Shown in pieces: positions 16,931-25,126 of a stretch of 64,000 nucleotides of DNA; the stretch's first letter is position 1, and each line of letters begins with the position of its first letter. Made by a program: the position numbers and the translations under genes. Location: NCBI GenBank assembly GCA_018396865.1, contig JAGTRB010000009.1, positions 34,466-98,465 of the forward strand, given 5' to 3'. Source of the stretch: Candidatus Bathyarchaeota archaeon (GTDB taxonomy: Archaea > Thermoproteota > Bathyarchaeia > TCS64). The notes beneath the pieces were generated by a model. That model was not told the origin of the DNA, did not search any database, and saw nothing but the letters and a program-made list of their open reading frames with translations.

Positions 16931-18790
16931 TCATATCAGCTCCTTCAGCTCATCCATCGGGTATAGCTCGATCGCCTGCCACCACTTGACGAGGAGCTCC
17001 TTCCTTAAGCCTTCATCCTCAGGGAGCTGGAGGGGTCTACCCCTCCCATCTAGGAGCACCCCAGCTACACCTCCCATAACCTTCTTCTCAAGCTTGTGTC
17101 CTGGGCCCATCCCGACGTCGAAGCCCCTCTGCGGCGTGATCACGGCGTTAGCATCCTGCCTCTCGGGGAGGTTTATGCGCTTTATCTCTCCGAACTTCAC
17201 CTCCTCCTTCAAGGTCTCCCCGCCGGGCATCTCCAGCTCGACGGTCATCACCGGGTCTCCGAGCTTCCCTACCCCGGCCGGTGCGATGACGGTTCCAAGC
17301 CTCACCAGGCAGTCCTTATCGAAGATGTTCCAGGCAGCCTCCCTGTAAACCGTTGAGAGGACTCCGAGGTGGGGCATCATGAAGACGCTGTCCTGGAACA
17401 TCTTGGTGACCCCCTCAGGCTGGAAGGCGTCTGTGAGGATGAACATGCTCTGGATCCTCCTAGGGGCGTGGCTGAGGAGCCCCCCTGTCCCCGCTATGAT
17501 GTCTATGATCATCATCTTTATGTAGGTCTCCTCCAACTCCTGCTCGAACATGTCTGAGATGGTCCTCTGGACCTGTATCCCCTTCAGCCTCGTCGCTATA
17601 GTCTTGTGATGCTCAAGCCCAAGGCGTAATGCCTCCCTCGCAACGGCGTGCTCGACTATCAGGTCTTCCAGGGTCTGGGGTATGGTGGTGGGCCTTATCA
17701 TCTTGTTCATCAACCTATTTGCCACCTCCTCCTCGTCTATCTTGAACGGGAGCCACCTCACTATGTTTGGGAGCCCAGCCGACTTCATCACGTTGGTGAC
17801 GCTGTAGCTCATGCCCAGGTTGGCGCTCACGCTCCTGACGAAGCGTCCGTCGACCACCGAGTAGACATTGGTCGTCGCCCCTCCCAGGCCGACTCCAAGG
17901 ACATTCTCCTTATATACGCTCGCTATCAGCTGCATCGCCATCCCCTCACCAGCCGGTGTGGGCATTATGGGGACGTCGGTCCACTTCATGAGCTTGGTAT
18001 ATCCGGGGGCGTGGCTCATTACATGCTCCATGAAGAGCTCGTGGATCGCCCTCCTAGCAGGCTCTGTGTTCTCAACCTCCAAGACCGGCCTTATGTTGTC
18101 GACGAGGGTGAGGGCGAACTCGGATCCCATGAGCTCCTCTATCTGGGTTTGCAGGGCCTTGTTTCCAGCGTAGACTATTGGGAGCTGGTAGCCTGCGCCG
18201 AGCCTCGGCTTCGGGCCCGCAGCCTTTATAAGCTCAGCAATCTCCACCACGTGGGCTGTGGCCCCGCCATCCGTGCCCCCAGCTAGGAGTATCATGTCCG
18301 GTCGGAGGCTCCTTATACGCTGGATCTTCTGGTATGGCTGGCGTCCATCATCCCGGGCGATGACGTCCATAACTATTGCCCCAGCCCCCAGTGCAGCCCT
18401 GTTTGCGCTCTCAGCAGTCATCGTCTTGATGAGCCCGGCCACCATCATCTGGAGCCCCCCTCCAGCGCTGCTAGTCGTGCAGTACAGGTCGACACCCATC
18501 TTACCGTCGTAGGGGACAACTATTCCACTCCCATCGGGGGCTAGGATCCTGTGGCCTGTGAGCTCCTCCACCTCCCTAACAGCGTTTCTAACACCAAGGG
18601 TAACATCCTCATATGGCGCCTCAACGGTTGTGGGAGCCTCCCCAGCTATAACGAACCTCCACTCCCCAGACTCGTTGGAGAAGAACCTAGCCTTAGTAGT
18701 GGTGCTCCCAACATCCGTTGCCAGGATGTATCTCATCTCCTCCTTAGGCTTCCTTAGGGTCACCATCACCTTTCCCCATACATACCCCAA
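16931..18790 (-). CDS. glmL: GlmL/MutL-family ASKHA protein
   Basis: The protein has 619 residues. The ASKHA phosphate-binding motif is at the N-terminus (ATDVGSTTTKARF), with LLAGGTDGG and GVGLGGATTNVYSV further on. This order is that of the glutamate mutase accessory protein GlmL, encoded between glmS and glmE in clostridia. No mutase subunit gene is seen in this window, so the role is probably different, with a chaperone- or reactivase-like ATPase as the most that can be inferred. The Met at 9 or at 19 (EEMRYILATDVG) could be the real start. It is followed 1 nt later by the barrel-sandwich protein and preceded, at 59 nt, by the JAMM protein. Confidence 0.8.
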   Translation of the reverse strand: MGYVWGKVMVTLRKPKEEMRYILATDVGSTTTKARFFSNESGEWRFVIAGEAPTTVEAPYEDVTLGVRNAVREVEELTGHRILAPDGSGIVVPYDGKMGVDLYCTTSSAGGGLQMMVAGLIKTMTAESANRAALGAGAIVMDVIARDDGRQPYQKIQRIRSLRPDMILLAGGTDGGATAHVVEIAELIKAAGPKPRLGAGYQLPIVYAGNKALQTQIEELMGSEFALTLVDNIRPVLEVENTEPARRAIHELFMEHVMSHAPGYTKLMKWTDVPIMPTPAGEGMAMQLIASVYKENVLGVGLGGATTNVYSVVDGRFVRSVSANLGMSYSVTNVMKSAGLPNIVRWLPFKIDEEEVANRLMNKMIRPTTIPQTLEDLIVEHAVAREALRLGLEHHKTIATRLKGIQVQRTISDMFEQELEETYIKMMIIDIIAGTGGLLSHAPRRIQSMFILTDAFQPEGVTKMFQDSVFMMPHLGVLSTVYREAAWNIFDKDCLVRLGTVIAPAGVGKLGDPVMTVELEMPGGETLKEEVKFGEIKRINLPERQDANAVITPQRGFDVGMGPGHKLEKKVMGGVAGVLLDGRGRPLQLPEDEGLRKELLVKWWQAIELYPMDELKELI

Positions 18791-18849
18791 TAACTAAGCA
18801 TTAAGTTTTTCTAAAGACCCCTACAATCCATGCGGGGCTCATAGGATTT

Positions 18850-19242
18850 CTATTCATCTTCTATGATTCTTAGTGGTATCCTCACCCCCCTGCGGTTGTA
18901 TACCGCCGAACTGGAAGGGGAGTATGGATAAGCGAGGATCATCATTACTAGGCCGTAGAAGTTTTTCAGGTCCTCGTGAGAGGGGACAACGCTCTCCGAG
19001 GGATGGGAATGGGCGGTTCCAATGATGGAGAAGTCTATGGGGAGGAGGTGCATGGGGAACTCCGCGAAGCCCCTACCAGAAACTGTCAGTGGAGGTATCA
19101 GAAAATCCTCTAGCTCCGCGCATCCTTCCCTAACCTTACCCCTAAGGAGGAGAATGACCTCCCTCGGATGCCCCTCTCTAGCTAGCTCTAGCATCGACTC
19201 CAAGAGCGGCCCCCCTATCTGAGCCATCGTGATCTTTCTCAT
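18850..19242 (-). CDS. JAMM/MPN+ domain metalloprotease-like protein
   Basis: The protein has 130 residues, about the size of a bare MPN domain. The zinc motif H78-x-H80-x7-S88-x2-D91 (HSHPSESVVPSHED) is complete, and E28 in REVILLL can serve as the catalytic Glu. Archaeal relatives cleave isopeptide-linked ubiquitin-like SAMP proteins. No SAMP or E1-like gene is visible nearby, so the substrate is open. It is transcribed towards the GlmL-like gene and is divergent from the HAD hydrolase, with only 39 bp between the two starts. Confidence 0.82.
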   Translation of the reverse strand: MRKITMAQIGGPLLESMLELAREGHPREVILLLRGKVREGCAELEDFLIPPLTVSGRGFAEFPMHLLPIDFSIIGTAHSHPSESVVPSHEDLKNFYGLVMMILAYPYSPSSSAVYNRRGVRIPLRIIEDE

Positions 19243-19281
19243 AAGGATTAATTATGATGATCCATTACAGGTCACTTAAAC

Positions 19282-20013
19282 ATGATCAGGACGGTCCTCA
19301 TAGACTATGATGGAACCCTCCACGACTCCGACTCTGTTCTCAGAGACAGCTTGGACGGGATACTGGGGTTGAGAGGGGATGAACTCTACCGCATATATCT
19401 CCACGAGATACATCGAGGCATAGTTCATAAATATTATCCGGAGAGGCATGATGATCTCCTGTTCCACTGCTCTCTCATCTACAGTTATCTGAGGAGGCCC
19501 TTCGAAGCCCCCACCGCAACCCTATTCTGCAGGAGGTTTATGGAAGCCGAGGATAGGAGTTGGAGGGATCCCATCTACTTCGATGACGTTCTACCGGCCC
19601 TGGAGATGATGAAGAGGGGTGGCTTGAGGCTTTATCTCTCCACGGGTAGGGATGCCGAGAGAAAGGCGGAGGCCCTAGAGAGGTATGCCGGTAAGAAGCT
19701 CTTCGAGGGGGTCTTCAGCGAGCCCTCCATAGGCCACTTGAAGTCAAAGCCAGAATACTACCTCGCAGTTTTGAAGAGTTCTGGATCAAAGGCTGAGGAG
19801 ACTGTGAGCATAGGAGACTCACCCATGACTGACATAGGACCAGCCAAAATTATAGGCATAAAGACCATCTGGGTTAACAGGAGGAGGGAACCCCAACCAA
19901 ACCAAGAAGAGCTCAAACCCAATTACGAGGTGAGTGGTCTTCTAGAGGCTGCGAGATTGATTCAAGCAATCAATGAGAGGCTCAATATATGGCCTCCTGA
20001 GAACTCTTTTTAA
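19282..20013 (+). CDS. HAD-superfamily hydrolase
   Basis: The protein has 243 residues. Motif I is IDYDGTLHDSD (nucleophile D8, acid D10). Motif II is the Ser/Thr in LYLSTGRD. Motif III Lys is in LKSKPEYY and motif IV is SIGDSPMTDIGPAK. A helical cap follows motif I (residues 20-85). It is a small-molecule phosphatase or phosphoglycolate phosphatase-like enzyme. The substrate cannot be told. The ATG lies immediately after a stretch shared with the divergent JAMM gene. Confidence 0.82.
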   Translation: MIRTVLIDYDGTLHDSDSVLRDSLDGILGLRGDELYRIYLHEIHRGIVHKYYPERHDDLLFHCSLIYSYLRRPFEAPTATLFCRRFMEAEDRSWRDPIYFDDVLPALEMMKRGGLRLYLSTGRDAERKAEALERYAGKKLFEGVFSEPSIGHLKSKPEYYLAVLKSSGSKAEETVSIGDSPMTDIGPAKIIGIKTIWVNRRREPQPNQEELKPNYEVSGLLEAARLIQAINERLNIWPPENSF

Positions 20014-20242
20014 TGGCTTAGGATGGAGGTCCTTTATAAATTAGATCATCATACTTCCACCTCATAAGTTATTTTTCCTTTCTAATTTAAATTCCATTCA
20101 TTAATCGCTAATTTATTCCTATCCTTCATCGCGATTGCTTAAAACCAATCGAGAAAAACCCAATTTTGACTCACCGTCGATCATTTATCCATAGATTTGT
20201 GAGCTTTATACTTTATAGAATGGGCCAAAAATGGGAATATGA
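20014..20242. other. Convergent intergenic region
   Basis: About 230 AT-rich bases lie between the ends of the HAD gene and the 161-residue protein gene, which face each other. I see no gene or RNA here. Confidence 0.4.
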
Positions 20243-20728
20243 TTAAATCTTTTTCAGGATCCACTTCTCCTTTGCATATCCTGTCTCTACTGTGGGTTGC
20301 TCCAGTGTTAGGTCTATAATGTTTGCACTTAAGCCGCACATCTCTTCTAGGGCGGCGAACATGAGGTTCGTCATGAAGTGGCTTGGGCTTGCCCCCTCCC
20401 TCACAAGCCTCATCGAGGAGTTTACGACCGAGACTCCAAACATCTCTATTATGACCTCATCCTCCTCGACCTTCGTCAACTGTATCTTCGCCAGGTATCC
20501 CATCTCCTCTAGGAAGCCTGCCACCCTCCTAAGGACCTCGTAGGGCTCCCTGCTGGGGAACTCAACCCTCCTCCTTAACTCTTGAAACCCTATCCTCCCC
20601 ACTTTTCTGAAGAAGGCCTCAGCAGCCTCCTTTCCATGGGTCTCGGAGTAGGCTTTACAGATATTATAATTAACGAAGTCGAGAAACTCAGGCTTAATGG
20701 GCTTTATAGGGATCTCCTTGTCCAACAT
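20243..20728 (-). CDS. Conserved-looking protein of unknown function
   Basis: The protein has 161 residues and is soluble. It has an N-terminal helix set (FLDFVNYNICKAYSETHGKEAAEAFFRKVG) and a C-terminal part with strand-like EDEVIIEMFGVSVVNSS and a helix with PSHFMTNLMFAALEEMCG. The layout (helices, then a beta-hairpin, then a helix near a lone Cys) is loosely like that of V4R or heme-NO-binding domains, but the match is too weak to assign. It lies upstream of no other gene in its direction and downstream of the L37e gene by 76 nt. Confidence 0.6.
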   Translation of the reverse strand: MLDKEIPIKPIKPEFLDFVNYNICKAYSETHGKEAAEAFFRKVGRIGFQELRRRVEFPSREPYEVLRRVAGFLEEMGYLAKIQLTKVEEDEVIIEMFGVSVVNSSMRLVREGASPSHFMTNLMFAALEEMCGLSANIIDLTLEQPTVETGYAKEKWILKKI

Positions 20729-20804
20729 CGTAAAGATAAATGGAATTAAAGAAGATTTATCGTTATCGGAATGATATGGCCTTGAGCCCTAGGCTAGGTG
20801 GGCT

Positions 20805-20987
20805 CTATACTAAGCGCCTCTCCCTGTTGAGGGTCTTCCTGCCCCAGGAATATCTCCTCAACCTTGGAGAGCTTCCATAGCCGCAGGCTGCACACCTCTT
20901 CTTCCTCACGTGATATGCTCTTCGCCCGCACCTCCTGCAGCGGATGTGCACCTTCTTGCCCGTGTGGAGGGCTGCTTTAGTCGGCAT
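20805..20987 (-). CDS. rpl37e: Large ribosomal subunit protein L37e
   Basis: The 60-residue protein is highly basic and carries the zinc ribbon CRRCG...CAACG (about 17-20 and 32-35) and the [11 protein letters not shown] tail of L37e. It is a component of the 50S subunit. It lies 18 nt downstream of the LSm gene, the usual archaeal pairing, and so is in one operon with it. Confidence 0.93.
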   Translation of the reverse strand: MPTKAALHTGKKVHIRCRRCGRRAYHVRKKRCAACGYGSSPRLRRYSWGRKTLNRERRLV

Positions 20988-21005
20988 CTCTATCTGGCCC
21001 CATTC

Positions 21006-21236
21006 CTAGTCTGAGGGGGGAGGTGAGATCATTATCACGTTATCCCCCCTCAGAATTATGGTTCCAAGCCTCTCAACATTATTTGGGTCTGTTATAAGCT
21101 CGGTGTCTCTAAGAACGAGGTTCACGTGTTGGTCGAACCCCTCCAGCAACCCCCTTAGGGTCTTTCCCCCCCTAAGCTTAATCAGCACAGTCTTCCCGAG
21201 GCTCTGTTCAAGGACCTTCTCCACCATCTCAGCCAT
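21006..21236 (-). CDS. LSm (Sm-like archaeal) RNA-binding protein
   Basis: The 76-residue protein has the Sm1 motif (GKTVLIKLRGGKTLRGLLEGFDQHVNLVLRD) and Sm2 (GTIILRGDNVIMISPP). It forms ring-shaped oligomers that bind U-rich RNA. It precedes L37e in the operon, a very common archaeal arrangement. A GTG or ATG start at 21236 gives the expected length. Confidence 0.93.
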   Translation of the reverse strand: MAEMVEKVLEQSLGKTVLIKLRGGKTLRGLLEGFDQHVNLVLRDTELITDPNNVERLGTIILRGDNVIMISPPPSD

Positions 21237-21738
21237 ACCAGCTTACCTCTCTTCTCCCACCTTCAAAGGCAGACCATAAACTGTTAGAATTTCACCTAAT
21301 AAAGATTTTTGGGGCTGTGGAGCATTTCAATAGAGGCTGTAAAGGCAAGATGCTAAGGAAGTAGATAGCTGGAACTCATCTCTCCCCACACCGGAGCTTT
21401 ATTTCAGAAGCTGCCATTATCGATATTTTCCTCGGTTTCACATAAAATTTTGAACCTCGTTAAGGGGAGCTATCTGGATCCAATCTCCATCAGGCTCTCT
21501 TCAAGCCGATAAAAACAGGAGCTGGTGCTCCAAAATTTCAAAATTTCATATTACCCATCTCGATGTTTGGTCCTATTTATTCAACCGTGGATGCATTCTT
21601 GAGAGTTATGGCTTCATACCATCAGGCATTGCGGCGGGCTCTCAAAAGGTTTATTAAAGGGTTAAAGGCCTCAAGTGATGCAAAACCAGATTTGGACGAC
21701 TTTTAGTCGGATGAAAATGGTTGGCAGGGGGAGTCAGG
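21237..21738. other. Upstream region of the LSm and rpoB genes
   Basis: About 500 bases separate the divergent LSm and rpoB starts. No gene of adequate length and quality is visible. In particular I do not see rpoH (about 75-80 codons), which in many archaea sits here. The right end is AT-richer and ends in the rpoB promoter. Confidence 0.4.
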
Positions 21739-21746
21739 TTTAAATA
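21739..21746 (+). promoter_or_regulatory. TATA box of the rpoB operon
   Basis: TTTAAATA lies 52 nt before the TTG start at 21798, with a purine-rich ribosome site (GGTGGGGGAG) between. The expected start site is near 21768. Confidence 0.6.
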
Positions 21747-21797
21747 ATATGGGATTAGCCTCCATCGATCATAATACTTCAAAGTGGTGGGGGAGCC

Positions 21798-24700
21798 TTG
21801 AGTCTCACTAGTGAGGATCTCTGGGAGGTCATGAAGGCCTTCTTCGCCGAGGAGGGGCTTGTGAACCAGCACCTTAGGAGTTACAACGAGTTCATCGATA
21901 GAACCCTCCAAGAGGTGATTGATGAGATAGGAGGCATCACGATAGAGGTTCCAGGCCACACCTACAAGATAAGGTTTGGGCAGATAAAGGTTGGAGACCC
22001 CAGGATCGTTGAGGTCGATGGAACCATCCGGAGCATATACCCGAGGGAGGCGAGGATAAGGAATATGACCTACTCAGCCCCCCTCTACCTGGAGACTTTC
22101 CTAGACCACGACGGCGAGAACTCGAGTGAGGTTGTTAATATAGGCGACCTCCCCATCATGGTTAAATCCTGCCTCTGCCCCCTCTCGAAGCTCTCGCCGG
22201 AGGAGCTTCTAAGAATTGGGGAGGACCCCGACGAGGCTGGAGGGTACTTCATCATTAATGGCTCCGAGAGAGTGATAGTAGCCCTAGAGGACCTGGCCCC
22301 CAACAGGGTCCTCGTGGAGATAGATAACAGGGGCTCTAGACCGGTATATAGGGGGAAAGTGTTCTCGACCACCGTCGGCTTCAGGGCCCGCATAGATATG
22401 GCCCTCAAGGCCAAGGGGGACATGGTGGTCTCGATACCCGGCGTACCCGTCCCAATACCCTTCGTGGTCTTGATGAGGGCTCTGGGCGTCGAGACGGACA
22501 GGGAGATCGCTAACCTAGTCTCACTGGATGAAGAGATCCTGAGGGAGCTGGAGCCGTCCTTTAGGGAGGCCAGCAACGTCGAGTCCGTTGAGGACGCGAT
22601 CCTTTACATTGGTAACAGGGTGGCCTTCGGCCAGGTGAAGGAGTTCAGGGTTGAGAGGGCTGAGGCAATACTCGACCTCAACCTCCTCCCCCATATAGGG
22701 AGGGAGAAGAAGGATCGCTTCGAGAAGGCCATATTCCTCGGGGAGATGGCCTCTAGGATTATCGAACTCAAGCTAGGCAGACGTGTGGAGGACGATAAGG
22801 ACCATCTCAAGAACAAGAGGGTTAGGCTCTCAGGCCCCCTGCTGGCTGAGCTCTTCAGGAGCGCCTTTTGGGGCCTCTATCGAGATATGCGATACCAGCT
22901 AAGGAGGATGAGCGGAAGGAGGAAGGGCGTCCTCATCTCGGCGGCTGTGAGGCCTGGTATCATAACCAGTAGGCTCCAGCACGCCCTTGCAACGGGGAAC
23001 TGGAGGAGGGGCAGGGTTGGGATGACCCAGCTTCTGGATAGGACTACGACCCTCTCTGCCTTAAGCCACCTCAGGCGCCTCCAATCTCCCCTCAGCAGGA
23101 GTCAGCCGAACTTCGAGGCTAGGGATCTCCACTCAACCCACTGGGGGAGGCTCTGCCCTAACGAGACCCCTGAGGGGGCGAACTGCGGCCTCGTCAAGAA
23201 CCTAGCCCTCATGGCCAGCGTCTCAATGGGGGCTGATCCGGAGAAGGTCAAGAGGGCTCTACTACACCTCGGGGTCATCCCGGCGAGGATAGCCGACTAT
23301 GAGACCAGGTTTAAAGGTGCGAAGGTTTTCGTCGAGGGCTACCTCCTGGGCTACTCCTTAAACCCCCTCGAGCTCGTCGAGACTGTTAGGGAGATGCGGA
23401 GGGGTGGAGAGATAAGCGCGGAGGTAAACATAGCCTACTACGATCACCTGAACGAGATATATGTGAACTGTGACGACGGGCGTATCAGGAGGCCTCTAAT
23501 AGTCGTCAGGGAGGGTAAGCCCCTTCTGAAGGCCAGACACGTAAGGAATCTACAGCTGGGGCGATGGAAGTGGAGCGATCTCATCAGGGAGGGGATTATT
23601 GAGTACCTCGACGCTGAGGAGGAGGAGAATGCCTACATCGCCCTAGATCAGAGCCAGTTAACAGAGCAGCATACCCACATGGAGATATGCAGCTATACTA
23701 TACTGGGTGTGGCGGCCTCTCTAATCCCATATGCGGAGCATAACCAGTCTCCGAGAAACACTTACCACTCGGCGATGGCCAAGCAATCGGCGGGTCTCTA
23801 CGCGGTCAACTACAGGGACAGGACCGACACGAGGGGGCACGTGCTCCACTATCCCCAAAAGCCCTTGACTAGGACCAAGCCAATGGAGGTTATAGGCTAC
23901 GAGAGGAGGCCGTCGGGCCAGAACTTCGTGGTCGCCGTCCTCAGCTCCAACGGGTATAATATGGAGGACGCCATAATCTTCAACAAGTCCAGCATTGAGA
24001 GAGGGCTCGGCCACTCAACCTTCTACAGGATATACAAGGCCGAGTGCAAGAAGTACCTCGGCGGGGCCGAGGATAAGCTGACCAGGCCAGAGCCCGGGAT
24101 AAGGGGATATCACGGAGCCGAGGCATACAGGTTGCTGGAGGACGACGGGATAATCTCAGTCGAGTCCGAGATAAGAGGGGGCGACATATTGATCGGGAGG
24201 ATCAGCCCCCCAAGGTTCATGGAGGAGTACCGTGGATTCGAGGTGGGGGGACCCCAGCTCAGAGACACGTCGATAGGGGTCAGACCCACAGAGGAGGGCG
24301 TCGTCGACACCGTCTTCGTCGCTAAGGATGCCGAGGGAGCCCATCTCGTGAAGGTCAAGGTACGAAGCCACAGGATCCCAGAGCTCGGGGATAAGTTCGT
24401 CTCCCGCCACGGCCAGAAGGGTGTTATTGGCATGATAGTTCCCCAGGAGGATATGCCCTTCAGCGTCCACGGTATAATCCCTGACATCATCATAAACCCA
24501 CATGCCTTCCCATCAAGGATGACCATCGGCCAGTTCATAGAATCCATAGCTGGGAAGGTCGCCGCCCTGAGGGGACGGGAGGTCGATGGAACCCCCTTCG
24601 ACAACGAGAAGGCCGCCACCCTCAAGGAGGCCCTTAGGGCCCTGGGCTTCCAGCCGAGCGGTAGGGAGGAGATGTACGACGGGATAAGCGGTAGGAGGTT

Positions 24701-25124
24701 CGACGCTGACATCTTCATAGGGGTGGTCTACTACCAGAAGCTCCACCACATGGTCATAGACAAGATCCACGCCAGGGCGAGGGGGCAGGTCCAGATGCTG
24801 ACGAGGCAGCCGACCGAGGGGAGGTCGAGAGGTGGAGGCCTGAGGTTCGGAGAGATGGAGAGAGACTGCTTAGTTGGACACGGAGCAGCGATGCTCCTAA
24901 AGGACAGGCTTCTAGAGGAATCTGACGCCTATACAATATACCTGTGCAGGAGATGTGGGAAGCTGGCATACTACGACATAAGGCAGAGGAGATACGTGTG
25001 CCCCATATGCGGGGAGAAGGGTCTGATCGAGCAGTTGACGGTCTCCTACGCCTTCAAGCTACTCCTCCAGGAGCTCCAGAGCCTCTGCATATCCCCAACC
25101 CTAGAGGTCAGTAAGGAGGTTTAA
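21798..25124 (+). CDS. rpoB: DNA-directed RNA polymerase subunit B (unsplit)
   Basis: The protein has 1108 residues and is one continuous chain, not split into B' and B'' as in most methanogens and halophiles. It carries the conserved RpoB segments around GYFIINGSERVIVALE, GYNMEDAIIFNKSS, the active-site region SRHGQKGVIG and the C-terminal zinc ribbon CRRCG...CPICG (near 1050-1075). The TTG start is supported by the TATA box at 21739 and a strong ribosome site. It is the first gene of the operon with rpoA, L30e and NusA. RpoB with RpoA forms the catalytic cleft. Confidence 0.97.
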   Translation: MSLTSEDLWEVMKAFFAEEGLVNQHLRSYNEFIDRTLQEVIDEIGGITIEVPGHTYKIRFGQIKVGDPRIVEVDGTIRSIYPREARIRNMTYSAPLYLETFLDHDGENSSEVVNIGDLPIMVKSCLCPLSKLSPEELLRIGEDPDEAGGYFIINGSERVIVALEDLAPNRVLVEIDNRGSRPVYRGKVFSTTVGFRARIDMALKAKGDMVVSIPGVPVPIPFVVLMRALGVETDREIANLVSLDEEILRELEPSFREASNVESVEDAILYIGNRVAFGQVKEFRVERAEAILDLNLLPHIGREKKDRFEKAIFLGEMASRIIELKLGRRVEDDKDHLKNKRVRLSGPLLAELFRSAFWGLYRDMRYQLRRMSGRRKGVLISAAVRPGIITSRLQHALATGNWRRGRVGMTQLLDRTTTLSALSHLRRLQSPLSRSQPNFEARDLHSTHWGRLCPNETPEGANCGLVKNLALMASVSMGADPEKVKRALLHLGVIPARIADYETRFKGAKVFVEGYLLGYSLNPLELVETVREMRRGGEISAEVNIAYYDHLNEIYVNCDDGRIRRPLIVVREGKPLLKARHVRNLQLGRWKWSDLIREGIIEYLDAEEEENAYIALDQSQLTEQHTHMEICSYTILGVAASLIPYAEHNQSPRNTYHSAMAKQSAGLYAVNYRDRTDTRGHVLHYPQKPLTRTKPMEVIGYERRPSGQNFVVAVLSSNGYNMEDAIIFNKSSIERGLGHSTFYRIYKAECKKYLGGAEDKLTRPEPGIRGYHGAEAYRLLEDDGIISVESEIRGGDILIGRISPPRFMEEYRGFEVGGPQLRDTSIGVRPTEEGVVDTVFVAKDAEGAHLVKVKVRSHRIPELGDKFVSRHGQKGVIGMIVPQEDMPFSVHGIIPDIIINPHAFPSRMTIGQFIESIAGKVAALRGREVDGTPFDNEKAATLKEALRALGFQPSGREEMYDGISGRRFDADIFIGVVYYQKLHHMVIDKIHARARGQVQMLTRQPTEGRSRGGGLRFGEMERDCLVGHGAAMLLKDRLLEESDAYTIYLCRRCGKLAYYDIRQRRYVCPICGEKGLIEQLTVSYAFKLLLQELQSLCISPTLEVSKEV

Positions 25125-25126
25125 GT

